Assembly: GCA_002411015.1 (NCBI GenBank)
Contig: DHPY01000068.1
Coordinates: 1-31,049 of the forward strand
DNA length: 31,049 nt
Direction: 5' to 3'
Source of the DNA: Armatimonadetes bacterium UBA5352
GTDB lineage: Bacteria > Armatimonadota > Zipacnadia > Zipacnadales > UBA5352
The position numbers and the translations under genes were made by a program. Positions within the stretch are counted from its first letter, which is position 1. Every line of letters starts with the position of its first letter. This document shows, in pieces, positions 22,761 to 31,049 of the stretch. Under the pieces are notes generated by a model. The model did no database searches, was not told the origin of the DNA, and worked only from the letters and a program-made list of their open reading frames with translations.

Positions 22761-25181
22761 CTATCGGCGCTCGATGACCGCCATCTCGCCCTCCGCCAGC
22801 GGGAGGCGGATCAGGCGCCGGCCGTTCTGCACGCGCTCCTCGCAGGTCGCGCCTTCCTTGAGAGCGCCTGCGGCGTCGTACCAGCAGACCGTGACCGCGT
22901 CATCATCGCCGAGACTGAATGTGCCCGGGACCGCGGTGATCAGCCGCTCCTCGCCAAGCACCCAACCACGATGCAGCTCCACCGGCGTGAACGGGAACAT
23001 GTGCTGCGTGATCGTCGGGTAGGGGTGCGCGGGGCGTGAGTAGTAGTAATAGACGGTGCCCCACATGAGCTTCAGGCGGATGTCATCGAGCAGCGTCTGG
23101 AAGTCATTCACGGTCAGGTGGTCACCGAGTGAGATCGGCGTGTAGAGGTGCGCTCGAGCCGGATACCACTCGCTGGCCGTCTCCACGAAGCGCGGGAAGT
23201 GCAGGTCCTGCATCGTGCGGGTGCGCGGGCAGGAGTTGCCGGTGAGCGAGCCGCCCTTGGCGCGGATGTACTCCACGAGCGCGACCTTCGCGTCCAGTGA
23301 GAGCAGGTGCGGGTTGCCGAACTTGCGGGCGATCCGGTGCTCCTCGTCAAGCTCGGCGGAGTAGCCATCCCAGCGATCGTAGGTCCTCTGGGGCGAGATC
23401 ATCTCGACCTCGTCCCAGTAGATGCCATCCGCCCCGATCTTGTCGTCATCGAGGCACAGGTCCACAAGCTGCTTCATCGCCTCGAAGTACGAATTCTCGA
23501 GCGTCATGTAGCAGTAGTAGAACGGCATCCCGATGCTCTGCGTGTAGCTCGGGTTGATGTAGGGCGTGCCGTCCGCGTTCGTGATGATCGAGTCCGGGAA
23601 GCGTTCCGGAGTGTCCTCGTGCAGGTTGATGAAGGTGTGGATGTATATCTGCGACTCGACCTCAGGCGCGACCGCCTCAAGGTTCGCACAGGCCTTGCGG
23701 AAGGTCTCGACGAGTCCCGTCGCCTCAAGGCTCTGCGCGCCGTGGTAGTAGGGCGGGTCGCCGCCGGAGTTCGCCCAGGTGCCCGTGGAGAGCACCTGCA
23801 GGCCGCCCACGTCCACCAGCGTGCGGATCTGCTCGGGCGTCATCGCGGCGGCTGAGGGCAGGCCGAACTGGAACTGCCCCGGCACCGTGAAGTTGACGTC
23901 AAGGTCCTCGCGGACGATGTTGATGAAGTCGTAGTAGTCGGGCCGCGAGACCGGGTAGATCGCCCACTCGACGGTGTACTCCCCGCCCGCCGGCAGCGCG
24001 AAGACGTCGCTGCGGATGCCGCCGCCGTCCTGCCAGTAGATCGTGCCCTGCATGCGGTAGATGTCATCGAGCGCGACCATCCCGCAGCCCGCCTGCATCC
24101 CCTGGAGGAAGCAGGTCGGGTTTTCGTAGCCGGTGAGGGTCATCGTCGCCGGATCGGGGTTGCCGCCGAGGTAGGCGTCCACGATCTCGCCCTCGAGCGG
24201 CTCGAGGCGATGGTCGAACGCGAGGCCGATGTCGCGGCCGCTGGTGTTGACGAGCCGATCGGTGACCGCCACGTGATCGGCCATGAGGCGCACGGTGCGC
24301 TCCACGCGGTAGTCAGGCGCGGTGCCGATGATCGTGGTCACCCCGCCTGCTTCGGCGCTCTCCACCCGCCACTGAGGCTGCGCATCAGCACTCTCCACGC
24401 CGAGTGCGTTGAAGCCGCCGCCCTCCCATGAGAAGCGCGAGGTCACGCGCAGGTCGAGGCCGGGCAGGGCGATCGCGATGGCGCCATCAGTGAGGGAAGC
24501 GACCTCACCGATCTCGACACTCGCGGGCGGCTGGAGCATGACGCGATCGGCGGAGAACTCCTCGGCCGCATCCGGCGCCGGCGCAGCCACAGGGGGCTCA
24601 TCGGATAGCTCCACGGACAGCTCGCGGAAGACGAGTTCGAGCGAGACATCCTGGCCGGCGAAGGCGTTGCGCAGGTTCATCACCTCGCCGCGGTGCAGGA
24701 GGCTGATCGTGTTCTCCTCACCGCGCCGCACGAGGTCGGTTATGTCGATGACGAAGCGGTAGGGATCTACCTGCTCCACCTGCATCCCGCCCGCGGCGCC
24801 GCCCTGCACAAGCTCGAAGTCCGGCGAGTAGACGGCGCGCCAGGTGTTGCCGGAGGCCCAGCCGATCTCCAGCCCGCTGGCCATCGTGAAGGTCAACGGC
24901 TTGTTGAGCAGGCGCACCGAGGTGCGGCTCGCGGCGGCGTAGAGCGGTTCCCCGTTGACCTCCCACGCCATCACGTAGGTCGAGCCCGCGGCGCTCGGGA
25001 ACTGCATGCGCACGTCGTAGACGAGCCGGACGGAGCTGTAGTCGCCGGTGGGCGTGAAGGTGAACTCCGCGGCCTCACCGTAGGGCAACTCGTAGCCCGG
25101 CTCCGCGAGCGGGATGGTCTGCGCGAGGCAGAGGCCGGCGGTCGCAATCATGATCAACGCGATGAGCAGTGGCGTGCGCAT
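22761..25181 (-). CDS. secreted multidomain protein with hydrolase-like C-terminal barrel
   Basis: 806 residues with signal peptide 1-20 (ending GLCLAQ). The first half is beta-rich: a domain at about 20-190 (VRLVYDVRMQFP through SLELVFRELSVEL), then a galactose-mutarotase-like beta-sandwich (about 220-410, including DHVAVTDRLVNTSGRDIGLAFDHRLEPL). From about 430 the chain looks like a (beta/alpha) barrel, with GGLQVLSTGTWANSGGD and KIGADGIYWDEVEM, where Asp590 and Glu591 sit where glycosidases carry the nucleophile. I cannot name the GH family; clan GH-D/GH-H-like folds are possible. It ends with a small beta domain (from about 745). Ribosome site GAGGAG nine bases before the ATG. Convergent with the GH42-like gene (36 bp gap). 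Confidence 0.65.
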   Translation of the reverse strand: MRTPLLIALIMIATAGLCLAQTIPLAEPGYELPYGEAAEFTFTPTGDYSSVRLVYDVRMQFPSAAGSTYVMAWEVNGEPLYAAASRTSVRLLNKPLTFTMASGLEIGWASGNTWRAVYSPDFELVQGGAAGGMQVEQVDPYRFVIDITDLVRRGEENTISLLHRGEVMNLRNAFAGQDVSLELVFRELSVELSDEPPVAAPAPDAAEEFSADRVMLQPPASVEIGEVASLTDGAIAIALPGLDLRVTSRFSWEGGGFNALGVESADAQPQWRVESAEAGGVTTIIGTAPDYRVERTVRLMADHVAVTDRLVNTSGRDIGLAFDHRLEPLEGEIVDAYLGGNPDPATMTLTGYENPTCFLQGMQAGCGMVALDDIYRMQGTIYWQDGGGIRSDVFALPAGGEYTVEWAIYPVSRPDYYDFINIVREDLDVNFTVPGQFQFGLPSAAAMTPEQIRTLVDVGGLQVLSTGTWANSGGDPPYYHGAQSLEATGLVETFRKACANLEAVAPEVESQIYIHTFINLHEDTPERFPDSIITNADGTPYINPSYTQSIGMPFYYCYMTLENSYFEAMKQLVDLCLDDDKIGADGIYWDEVEMISPQRTYDRWDGYSAELDEEHRIARKFGNPHLLSLDAKVALVEYIRAKGGSLTGNSCPRTRTMQDLHFPRFVETASEWYPARAHLYTPISLGDHLTVNDFQTLLDDIRLKLMWGTVYYYYSRPAHPYPTITQHMFPFTPVELHRGWVLGEERLITAVPGTFSLGDDDAVTVCWYDAAGALKEGATCEERVQNGRRLIRLPLAEGEMAVIERR

Positions 25182-25232
25182 GGCGAGACAGCTCCTCGTA
25201 CGGCGCGTTGCGTGTCTTTGATATACTCCCGG

Positions 25233-25329
25233 TTAAGTAGTGCGGGCGCCCTCGCCCGCACACAATGGCACTTCGAAGAGTTCAGCAGACGTCCCGCCGT
25301 GGTGGGGCGAGGGCGCCCCACCTACTTAA
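25233..25329. repeat. AAGTAG/CTACTT inverted-repeat element, copy B
   Basis: A 97-bp element with ends TTAAGTAG and CTACTTAA. Hairpin 1 has stem TGCGGGC/GCCCGCA and loop GCCCTC (25248-25253). Hairpin 2 has stem GTGGGGC/GCCCCAC and loop GAGGGC (25309-25314). The two loops are complementary, so they could kiss. It lies between the two large minus-strand secreted-protein genes, 52 bp upstream of the start of the 806-residue protein. Related to 16517-16623. Confidence 0.8.
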
Positions 25330-25403
25330 CTAAGCGGCTTGCGACGCCTTCAATAGCGCTCGATGTGGTGTCTTGCCGCGGTAGGTGAAATATGAGTGAT
25401 GTC

Positions 25404-28061
25404 CTACCCCACCGGCCGCAGCAGCCAACGCTTCACGCTGAAGATCGTGTTCGTGGCCTTCGGGTTCTTGTCGATGATCCGGATCGCGACGGTGTGCGCG
25501 CCGGCGCCAAGCTCCACCTCGCCGAAGCTCTGGATCGTGCCGGAGGCGTCCACCGCGGTCCAGTAGCCATCGAAGGGCTCGCCCACCACCTCGTCGTCGA
25601 GCAGCACCTCGACGATCCCGTAGCTGTCCGCCAGCACGAAGTCGCCCAGCAGCTCATAGCGCCCCGGCGCGATCTCCGGCAGCTCAAAGCGCAGCCAGCT
25701 TCCGACCTGCGTACTCCCGACGAACTGCGAGCCGAGGCTGTCGAGGCGCTTGGTGTAGGTGCCCTCCGATGAGGTGAAGGGCAGGTCGCGAGCCTCGAAG
25801 GCCAGGCCCTCGAACGGCGCCCGCTCCACGCGGCTGAGGCGAAGCGTGTACTCGTCGGTATCGGCGAAGGGCATGACCACCACGAGCTTCGCGTTGTTGA
25901 GCGATGATGCGCCATCAATCGCGTAGGGGTTGTGGTGCAGCGCGGGCCAGCGAAGCGACACGCCCTCGGGGACCTCCACGCGCAGGTCGCCGTGGATGAA
26001 GTAGCCGCCGATCTCCTCGGTCGGGATGGTCACCAGCTCATCGAGCAGCATCACGTTACGGCCATCGGCAAGCTCCACCCGCGAGCCCTTGAGCATAAGC
26101 GGCAGATGCGCCTCCGCCTGTCGGCCCTGCTCCGCGCGGTAGGTGAGGAGGAGGGCATTTCCATCCGGTCGCGCCTCCACCGAGCACTGCACCGGGGCGA
26201 TCTCGCGCTCGTCGCGCACGAGGCGGCCGACCCTGACGTCATCGAAGTAGCCCTGGGCGATCGTGCTGGAGCCGCTGTAGAGGAGCGCGGTCATCGCCAC
26301 CGCGCCCTCCGGCGCGCGCATGGTCCCGCCGCCGGTGACCCAGTCGCCCTGGCCGTTGAGCTGCCAGGAGCGCACGCCCTCGCCCTCGATCCGCCCCTCA
26401 TCCGTCCAGAACTCGAGGTAGACCGCCGCGTTGTTCTCCGCCTCTCCAAGCCATGAGACCTCCACGAAGCACTCATCGCCCTGCTCCACCTGGACCTTCG
26501 GGCTGCGCAGGCCGACGCTCTGCGCGTCGCTCGCGTCCGCAATCCAGAGCGCCCGCTCGCCCTCGTGGGCCGCGTCCGCCGTTACGCGCATCTGCTCCGG
26601 CCGGCCGAAGTCCACCGTCCAGCCCTCCGGAAGCGCGCCCTCAGCGGTGTCCTCGAAACCTCCGGTCAGGAGCGCCTCGCGCTCGGCGGGCACGCGCGGG
26701 ATGATCGTGGCATCGAGCCGCGTGAGGTCGCCATCGCGGCTGACGGCCGCCTCATCGGCGGTCCAGCGCAGCGCGATCTCCGGGGTGAAGTTCGGGTTCT
26801 GATCGCCCGGCGTGTGGTGGAGCAGCGACGGATCGCCGACCGTGAAGGTGGACCAGTAGGGCTGGAGCTTGGTGTTGCCGCCGCCCGCTACGAGGCCGAG
26901 GTCCTCGTGGAAGAGGTCCACGAGGTTGTGCCGGTCCTGGATCCAACGGTTGTCGGGGACCTCGGCGGTGTAGGCCGAGAAGCCCCAACTCCACGCCTCG
27001 CCGCGGCGGATGAGCGCGTCGTTGTCGCCGAGGATCGCCACGCCCTCCTCGCCGATGTCCTCGGGCATGACGACCTCGCCGTCGCTGCTGTAGAGGAGCA
27101 GCGACGCGGCCAGTTCGGCGTTGATCAGCGCCATCTCCTCGCCCGCGAAGCGCCGAAGCTGGCTGAGCAGGTAGCCGCGGCCCTCGGGGGTGTGCGCGAA
27201 GCCGGGGTTGCCGGGGTTGATCCCGGCGCTGTAAATCTGTCGCTCGTCGATGGATGGCATGGCGGAGCCGTTGGGGAAGAGCACCGATGCGTGGAAGAGC
27301 GCCGCGCGCCGCAGCGCCTCCAGCACCACCGGGTCCTGCGCGTATGCGTAGTAGATGCCAAGTGCCTCAGAGTAAACGTAGTTGTAGCCGATGACCGGGC
27401 CTGAGTGCTCCGACCAGAAGCCGCCGGGGTCCTGTGTCGCGACCACCTTCGGCATGAACTCCCGCGCGCGCTGCTTCCAGTCCTCGTTGCCGAAGCACTC
27501 ACCCGCGATGTAGAGGCCCATCGCGTGATGGGTCGGAATGTTGTGCACGCCGGTGTCGGGGTAGGGCCGCGCGATCTCCCCGAAGCCCAGCAGCAGCCCG
27601 CGCTCCCACGTCTCGCGCGCCTCCGCCGGCAGCGCCTCGCCGACGAGGTCGTACGCGCGTATCCAGCGGCTGTAGGTCCACGGCATGTGGATCTGGCCCC
27701 AGTAGGAGCCATCTTTCTTATCGAAGCGCCAGCGACCGGCGCTGTCCTGCGCCTCCACGAGCGCCACACCGCCGCCCGCGATTGCCTGCAGGACCTCATC
27801 GGAGTGGTAGAACGGGTTCTCGGGGTGCTCGAGGCTCCACGCGACCGCCAGCGTGAAGATCACGTTCTGGTCGCCGCAGATCCATGGTTCGGTGCCGAAG
27901 CGCCCGGTCTCCGGGTGGTAGGAGTTCAGGATGCCGGGGATGTCGTCAACGATGGCCCGGACGAGATACTCGCGCGGCGGCCACTCCTCGAGAGTGACTT
28001 CCTGTGCGGCGAGCGGGGTGATCGTGGAACCGAGCATGAGGGCAATCATCAGAGCCTTCAT
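25404..28061 (-). CDS. secreted (alpha/alpha)-barrel polysaccharide-lyase-like protein with carbohydrate-binding domains
   Basis: 885 residues, signal peptide 1-19 (ending PLAAQ). Residues about 25-340 are helical with repeated aromatic/GxW-like pairs (MPWTYSRWIRAYDLVGEAL, GVHNIPTHHAMGLYIAGECFG, SGPVIGYNYVYSEALGIYYAY), as in the (alpha/alpha) toroids of heparinase- and alginate-lyase-type enzymes; His173 and the His178-His179 pair are candidate active-site residues. A beta-rich part follows, then a CBM4_9-like domain (about 497-625, GGFEDTAEGALPEGWTV to GYFDDVRVG) and a C-terminal beta-sandwich of carbohydrate-binding type (about 750-885). The exact lyase family is not clear. AGGAGG lies about six bases before the ATG. 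The gene is upstream of the 806-residue secreted protein, same direction, 222 bp apart. Confidence 0.65.
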   Translation of the reverse strand: MKALMIALMLGSTITPLAAQEVTLEEWPPREYLVRAIVDDIPGILNSYHPETGRFGTEPWICGDQNVIFTLAVAWSLEHPENPFYHSDEVLQAIAGGGVALVEAQDSAGRWRFDKKDGSYWGQIHMPWTYSRWIRAYDLVGEALPAEARETWERGLLLGFGEIARPYPDTGVHNIPTHHAMGLYIAGECFGNEDWKQRAREFMPKVVATQDPGGFWSEHSGPVIGYNYVYSEALGIYYAYAQDPVVLEALRRAALFHASVLFPNGSAMPSIDERQIYSAGINPGNPGFAHTPEGRGYLLSQLRRFAGEEMALINAELAASLLLYSSDGEVVMPEDIGEEGVAILGDNDALIRRGEAWSWGFSAYTAEVPDNRWIQDRHNLVDLFHEDLGLVAGGGNTKLQPYWSTFTVGDPSLLHHTPGDQNPNFTPEIALRWTADEAAVSRDGDLTRLDATIIPRVPAEREALLTGGFEDTAEGALPEGWTVDFGRPEQMRVTADAAHEGERALWIADASDAQSVGLRSPKVQVEQGDECFVEVSWLGEAENNAAVYLEFWTDEGRIEGEGVRSWQLNGQGDWVTGGGTMRAPEGAVAMTALLYSGSSTIAQGYFDDVRVGRLVRDEREIAPVQCSVEARPDGNALLLTYRAEQGRQAEAHLPLMLKGSRVELADGRNVMLLDELVTIPTEEIGGYFIHGDLRVEVPEGVSLRWPALHHNPYAIDGASSLNNAKLVVVMPFADTDEYTLRLSRVERAPFEGLAFEARDLPFTSSEGTYTKRLDSLGSQFVGSTQVGSWLRFELPEIAPGRYELLGDFVLADSYGIVEVLLDDEVVGEPFDGYWTAVDASGTIQSFGEVELGAGAHTVAIRIIDKNPKATNTIFSVKRWLLRPVG

Positions 28062-28209
28062 AGCAGCCTCCTGGATGGGTGGTTACGCGCGCGCAGCGGA
28101 CACTTCGCGGCCGAGGGCGCGGTGTCCTCTTACCGGTTGGTTCGACGCCCCCGGGAACCGATTCGTGCGGCCGGGCGCTGATGGTCACAGAAGTTTGAAG
28201 TTTCGCAGA

Positions 28210-28239
28210 TTGACGCCGCGCGTTCGGTTGCCCTACAAT
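28210..28239 (+). promoter_or_regulatory. sigma-70-type promoter of the two-helix membrane protein gene
   Basis: TTGACG (28210-28215) and TACAAT (28234-28239) are 18 bases apart, each one mismatch from consensus. The start of transcription would be near 28246, about 40 bases before the ATG at 28287. The best promoter match I found in the window. Confidence 0.7.
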
Positions 28240-28286
28240 CGCAGGTAGCGAGACGCCGTGCAGACGCGACGACGGGGGGTCTTTCG

Positions 28287-30710
28287 ATGCACAGGGCCCT
28301 GCGGCTCATCTGGCTCATCGCACTCATGCTGACCGCCTCCGCGCTGGCGGGCAGTGCGGCCGACGTCGAGTGCCAGATCGATCCAGGCTTCGGCGGGCGC
28401 TACACGCGCGACGCGTGGGCTCCCGTGCGCATCACGCTGCTCAATAAGGGCAAGTCCGCCTCCGGCCGGATCGCGATGCACGCGCAGACGAACGATTACG
28501 GCGGCACCGTCCTCTACACCGTCCCCATCGAGCTTCCCACAGGCGCCCGCAAGAGCTACCGCCTTCTCCTGCCCGAGCTTGCGAGCGGGCAGCGCGTCCG
28601 CATCGAAGCCGGCGGCGAGACCATCGGCTACCAGCTACAGGGCACGACACCCGTCGCGCCCGAGGAGCTTCTGCTGGTGGTCCTCGGCAGTGGCGACGGC
28701 GTCCTCGGCTTCCTCAACGGCACCCCCGCCCCGGTCGCAGGCAGGCCCGATGCGCGCTCCTACCAGCAGTCGTCCGCGGCTACTGCAAATCAGTTCGTGA
28801 TCGCCCAGGCGCGCTGGGGTGCGCTGCCGGTGAACTGGCTCGGATGGGATGGCGTGGACGCGGCGTTCGTGAGTGACGCCGAACTCGGCGACGCGAGCGC
28901 GGAGGAGGTCGAGGCGCTGGCGCTGTGGGTGCGCCTCGGCGGGACGCTGGTGGTCACGGGCGGCGCACGCGCTCCGGCGATCGCCGCCGGGCCGCTCGGT
29001 GACCTGCTGCCGATGGAGGTCAGCGGCACGCGCACGGCCCGCGACCTCTCCGGGCTTGAGGCCTGGGGCTTGCAGCCGATCCGCCGGCAGGCCGCGCTGA
29101 TCGCCGAGGGCGTGCTGCGCGAGGACGCGGAGGTGCTGCTCGGCACGCAGGCTGAGCCGCTGGTGGTGCGGCGGAAGCTGGACGCGGGCGCGGTAGTGAT
29201 GGCGACCTTCGACCTCACCGCGGAGCCGGTGAAGTACTGGGACGGGCAGGAGGCGCTCTGGCGGCGGCTCGTGGGCGCGGGGCTGAGCGCGGGACGGGAT
29301 GAGGCGGAGTCGCTGCTCACGCAGGTGACGCCTCCGTGGATGTATGGCAGCGCAGGGAGCGTGGGCCTCGCCGGCGCCGCGGGCAGCACGCAGGAGGCGT
29401 CGCTGCCGCCGCTGTGGCTCGTGACCGGCTTCCTCGTGGCCTACATCGTGGCGCTGGTGCCGGTGAACTACTGGTTCGTGAACCGCCTGAAGCGCCGCGA
29501 GCTTGCGTGGCTGACGACCCCGGCGATCATCCTCGTGTTCTTCGGCGCCGCGTGGGGCACCGGCTTCGCGCTGCGCGGCCACCAGACGCTCCTCAACCGC
29601 CTCGCCATCGTCGAGGTGGACGCGGGCCAGCAGGTCGCGCGCGCCATCGGCTACGCGGGCATCTTCTCCCCGGCGAAGACCGACTACACGCTGCGGCTGG
29701 CGAAGACCGCCTCCGTCGCCCTCACCACGGAGTATGACACCAGCGATCGCCTGACCGTGGAGTTCGGACCCGAGCCGCGGGTGAAGGACATCGCGCTGAA
29801 CATGTGGAGCACGCGGGTGCTGGAGGTCCCGTTCGTGGCTGAGCTGGGCCATGGCCTCTCCGGCTACTTCGAGTGGAACGGCAGCGACCTGAGCGCCACC
29901 GTGCGGAACAACACCGGCCTGGCGCTGAAGAGCGTGGGGATCGTGCGCGAGGCGCGCATCGGCCCGACCACCGAGCTTGCCGCCGGGCAGGAGGGCACGG
30001 TGGATATGCGCACCGCGACGCAGTTGACGCAGGAGTATGCGAAGGACGGGGTGCTCGCCGACCGCGGGCTGGTGGCGCTGTTCGGTGAGGATCCGCAGGG
30101 CTACGGCTACCCCACCGGCTCGACGCCCCTTCATCGCCCGGTCCTGGTGGCGGTGCATGACCGGCCGCTGATGCCGGTGGAGCTTGAGGATGTGCGCGCG
30201 CGGGAGGATGACGCGACGATCATCGCCGCGCGACTGCCGGTGCGCCTGAGTCCCGGGCAGAGCATCGCGCTGCCGAACTGGCTGGTGACGAGCCGGATCG
30301 TGGCCAGCACCGGGAACGTGCGGCAGGGCCCGGACTACTACGGCTACAGCGAGGAGACCGTGACGACGATCGAGTCGGGCTCGGCGACATGGGAGTTCAC
30401 CCTCCCGACCGGTCAGCGGAAGACGACGCCGCTGCTGCTGGAGGTCTACATGTCGAACGTGCCGGGGATGGCGCCGCCGCCACCTCCGGGGGTGAGCTCA
30501 CAGTCGGCCCCGGGTGCCGCGACGGTCGAGGCGTCCAACTATCTGCGGCGGCGCTGGGTGCCGACGATTCCCGTGGGCACGCGCCACAAGATCCCGTCGC
30601 CTGCCGAGTGCCTGAGCCCTGACGGGCATGTGCAGGTGCGTGTGACGGCGAAGGGCGGGGCGTTCACGGTGCAGAGGATGGAGCTGAGTGGGAGCATGGC
30701 GGCGGAGTGA
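28287..30710 (+). CDS. membrane protein with large exported domains, function unknown
   Basis: 807 residues. Signal peptide 1-24 (ending AGSAAD). The first exported part (25-370) starts with a beta domain (VRITLLNKGKSASGRIAM) and continues with an amidotransferase-like alpha/beta segment (LPVNWLGWDGVDAAFVSDAEL, VEALALWVRLGGTLVVTGG). Two membrane helices follow at about 373-398 and 405-430, joined by the short basic loop NRLKRREL. A second exported beta-rich part of about 370 residues completes the protein, with a proline-rich stretch near APPPPPG. No catalytic motif is recognised; the amidotransferase-like part lacks an obvious Cys-His-Glu triad. Ribosome site GGGGGG about nine bases before the ATG. 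Divergent from the lyase-like gene. Confidence 0.7.
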   Translation: MHRALRLIWLIALMLTASALAGSAADVECQIDPGFGGRYTRDAWAPVRITLLNKGKSASGRIAMHAQTNDYGGTVLYTVPIELPTGARKSYRLLLPELASGQRVRIEAGGETIGYQLQGTTPVAPEELLLVVLGSGDGVLGFLNGTPAPVAGRPDARSYQQSSAATANQFVIAQARWGALPVNWLGWDGVDAAFVSDAELGDASAEEVEALALWVRLGGTLVVTGGARAPAIAAGPLGDLLPMEVSGTRTARDLSGLEAWGLQPIRRQAALIAEGVLREDAEVLLGTQAEPLVVRRKLDAGAVVMATFDLTAEPVKYWDGQEALWRRLVGAGLSAGRDEAESLLTQVTPPWMYGSAGSVGLAGAAGSTQEASLPPLWLVTGFLVAYIVALVPVNYWFVNRLKRRELAWLTTPAIILVFFGAAWGTGFALRGHQTLLNRLAIVEVDAGQQVARAIGYAGIFSPAKTDYTLRLAKTASVALTTEYDTSDRLTVEFGPEPRVKDIALNMWSTRVLEVPFVAELGHGLSGYFEWNGSDLSATVRNNTGLALKSVGIVREARIGPTTELAAGQEGTVDMRTATQLTQEYAKDGVLADRGLVALFGEDPQGYGYPTGSTPLHRPVLVAVHDRPLMPVELEDVRAREDDATIIAARLPVRLSPGQSIALPNWLVTSRIVASTGNVRQGPDYYGYSEETVTTIESGSATWEFTLPTGQRKTTPLLLEVYMSNVPGMAPPPPPGVSSQSAPGAATVEASNYLRRRWVPTIPVGTRHKIPSPAECLSPDGHVQVRVTAKGGAFTVQRMELSGSMAAE

Positions 30711-30751
30711 GGGCGCAACTGCGGCCCCTCCCCCCGGCCCCCCTCCCCCTT

Positions 30752-30772
30752 GCGCAGCAAACGGCGCTGCGC
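30752..30772. repeat. hairpin with AAACGGC loop
   Basis: A perfect 7-bp stem GCGCAGC/GCTGCGC closes the loop AAACGGC. The flanks CCCTCCCCC and GGGGGAGG can extend the stem. It lies 42 bp after the stop of the two-helix protein gene and may act as its 3' end. The loop is nearly the same as in hairpin P4 of the inverted-repeat elements. Confidence 0.65.
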
Positions 30773-30808
30773 GGGCGGGAGAGGGGGAGGACGGCGAGGA
30801 CCGCGAGT

Positions 30809-30963
30809 CGTACGGAGGGGCCGCCCGAGCGGCGCCATCCGAGCGCCAGCGAGGATGGTGGCGCGAAGCCGGCCCGCGACTTACCGCTAACTTACGCGCA
30901 TGATCTTGGGCCGGCTTCGCCGCCCGCAAACGACGCGGGCGGCTCAGGCGGCCCCTCCGTACG
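30809..30963. repeat. structured inverted-repeat element, copy 2 (four-way-junction fold)
   Basis: A 155-bp element with the same plan as 2248-2426. Outer 22-bp inverted repeats 30809-30830 and 30942-30963 have one mismatch. P2 joins 30831-30840 to 30853-30864 around the identical loop GAGCGCCAGCGA (30841-30852). P3 pairs 30865-30875 with 30908-30918 (GAAGCCGGCCC). P4 is a 7-bp stem CGCCCGC/GCGGGCG (30921-30941) around loop AAACGAC. The apical part of P3 is unlike copy 1. It lies downstream of the two-helix membrane protein gene with no ORF of its own. Confidence 0.85.
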
Positions 30964-30985
30964 GCCGAAGCGGCGCCCGGTTGTT

Positions 30986-31047
30986 ACGGGCAGGAAGCCC
31001 GTCGCTACGAACGACATGGCAACGGCTTGACGGGCTGGAAGCCCGTC
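30986..31047 (+). repeat. two GGA-loop hairpins (GACGGGC family)
   Basis: ACGGGC/GCCCGT with loop AGGAA (30986-31002) and GACGGGC/GCCCGTC with loop TGGAA (31029-31047), separated by CGCTACGAACGAC and a GGCAACGGC unit. The second is cut close to the window's edge, so the array may continue. Confidence 0.75.
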
Positions 31048-31049
31048 GC

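Noticed and set aside
25200..25230. TATATC as a -10 box for the 806-residue protein gene
   Set aside because: No acceptable -35 at 16-19 bases on the minus strand.
28635..30158. A 507-codon minus-strand frame inside the two-helix membrane protein gene
   Set aside because: Low-complexity R/H/A/E-rich translation opposite a gene with a signal peptide, promoter and ribosome site.

Overview
The window is a high-GC bacterial chromosomal segment from an uncultured-type lineage. Genes have clear Shine-Dalgarno sites, ATG, GTG and TTG starts are all used, and an ssrA (tmRNA) gene is present. The mix of large secreted glycan-active proteins, DUF1638-hydantoinase, CE7 esterase, sugar-phosphate-isomerase-like protein and an OPT/DUF6785-like remnant resembles Armatimonadota or Planctomycetota-type environmental genomes. 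No 16S or other phylogenetic marker is present, so the phylum is an inference only. I see no phage, integrase or transposase gene.

Layout. 1-4271 (+): a partial C-terminus, a four-helix membrane protein coupled to a C45-type Ntn acyltransferase/hydrolase, then a BNR (Asp-box) sialidase-like protein coupled to an O-methyltransferase-like protein. 4272-7225: a gene-free mosaic of hairpins, then two minus-strand genes, a secreted CE7 acetylxylan-esterase-like protein and a NodB/deacetylase-like protein. 7226-7511 holds an orphan plus-strand intrinsic terminator, possibly the end of a small RNA. 7512-10762 (-) is a tight operon: HEAT-like protein, membrane-anchored beta-propeller, MFS transporter. 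10856-13658 (-) is a 934-residue DUF1638-hydantoinase A fusion, divergent from an Rrf2-type regulator with three cysteines. 14355-14703 (-) is ssrA. 14873-16290 (-) is a family-4 uracil-DNA glycosylase overlapping a TIM-barrel isomerase/epimerase by 4 bp. 16291-17229 holds repeats and a remnant of a membrane protein. 17230-18570 (+) is a GAF/HisKA_3 histidine kinase with no partner regulator in view. 18696-30710 carries four large exported proteins: a GH42-like hydrolase, an 806-residue protein with a hydrolase-like C-terminal region, an 885-residue (alpha/alpha)-barrel lyase-like protein with carbohydrate-binding-like domains, and a two-helix membrane protein with large exported domains.

The genes suggest an organism that attacks complex polysaccharide: side-chain deacetylation (CE7, NodB-like), exo-glycosidase (GH42-like, sialidase-like), lyase-like endo-attack and sugar isomerisation. 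No SusC/D or ABC sugar importer is visible.

The least expected content is between genes. The same small set of modules recurs in the intergenic regions: (i) a 155-179 bp element, in two copies, whose strands fold into a closed four-way junction with conserved loops and changed stem pairs; (ii) 7-bp GGGAATT-type tandem arrays ending in GGGGACGGC; (iii) a ~100 bp inverted-repeat element bounded by AAGTAG/CTACTT; (iv) five 7-bp hairpins each showing a W-GGA-W loop. These are the best candidates for something undescribed.
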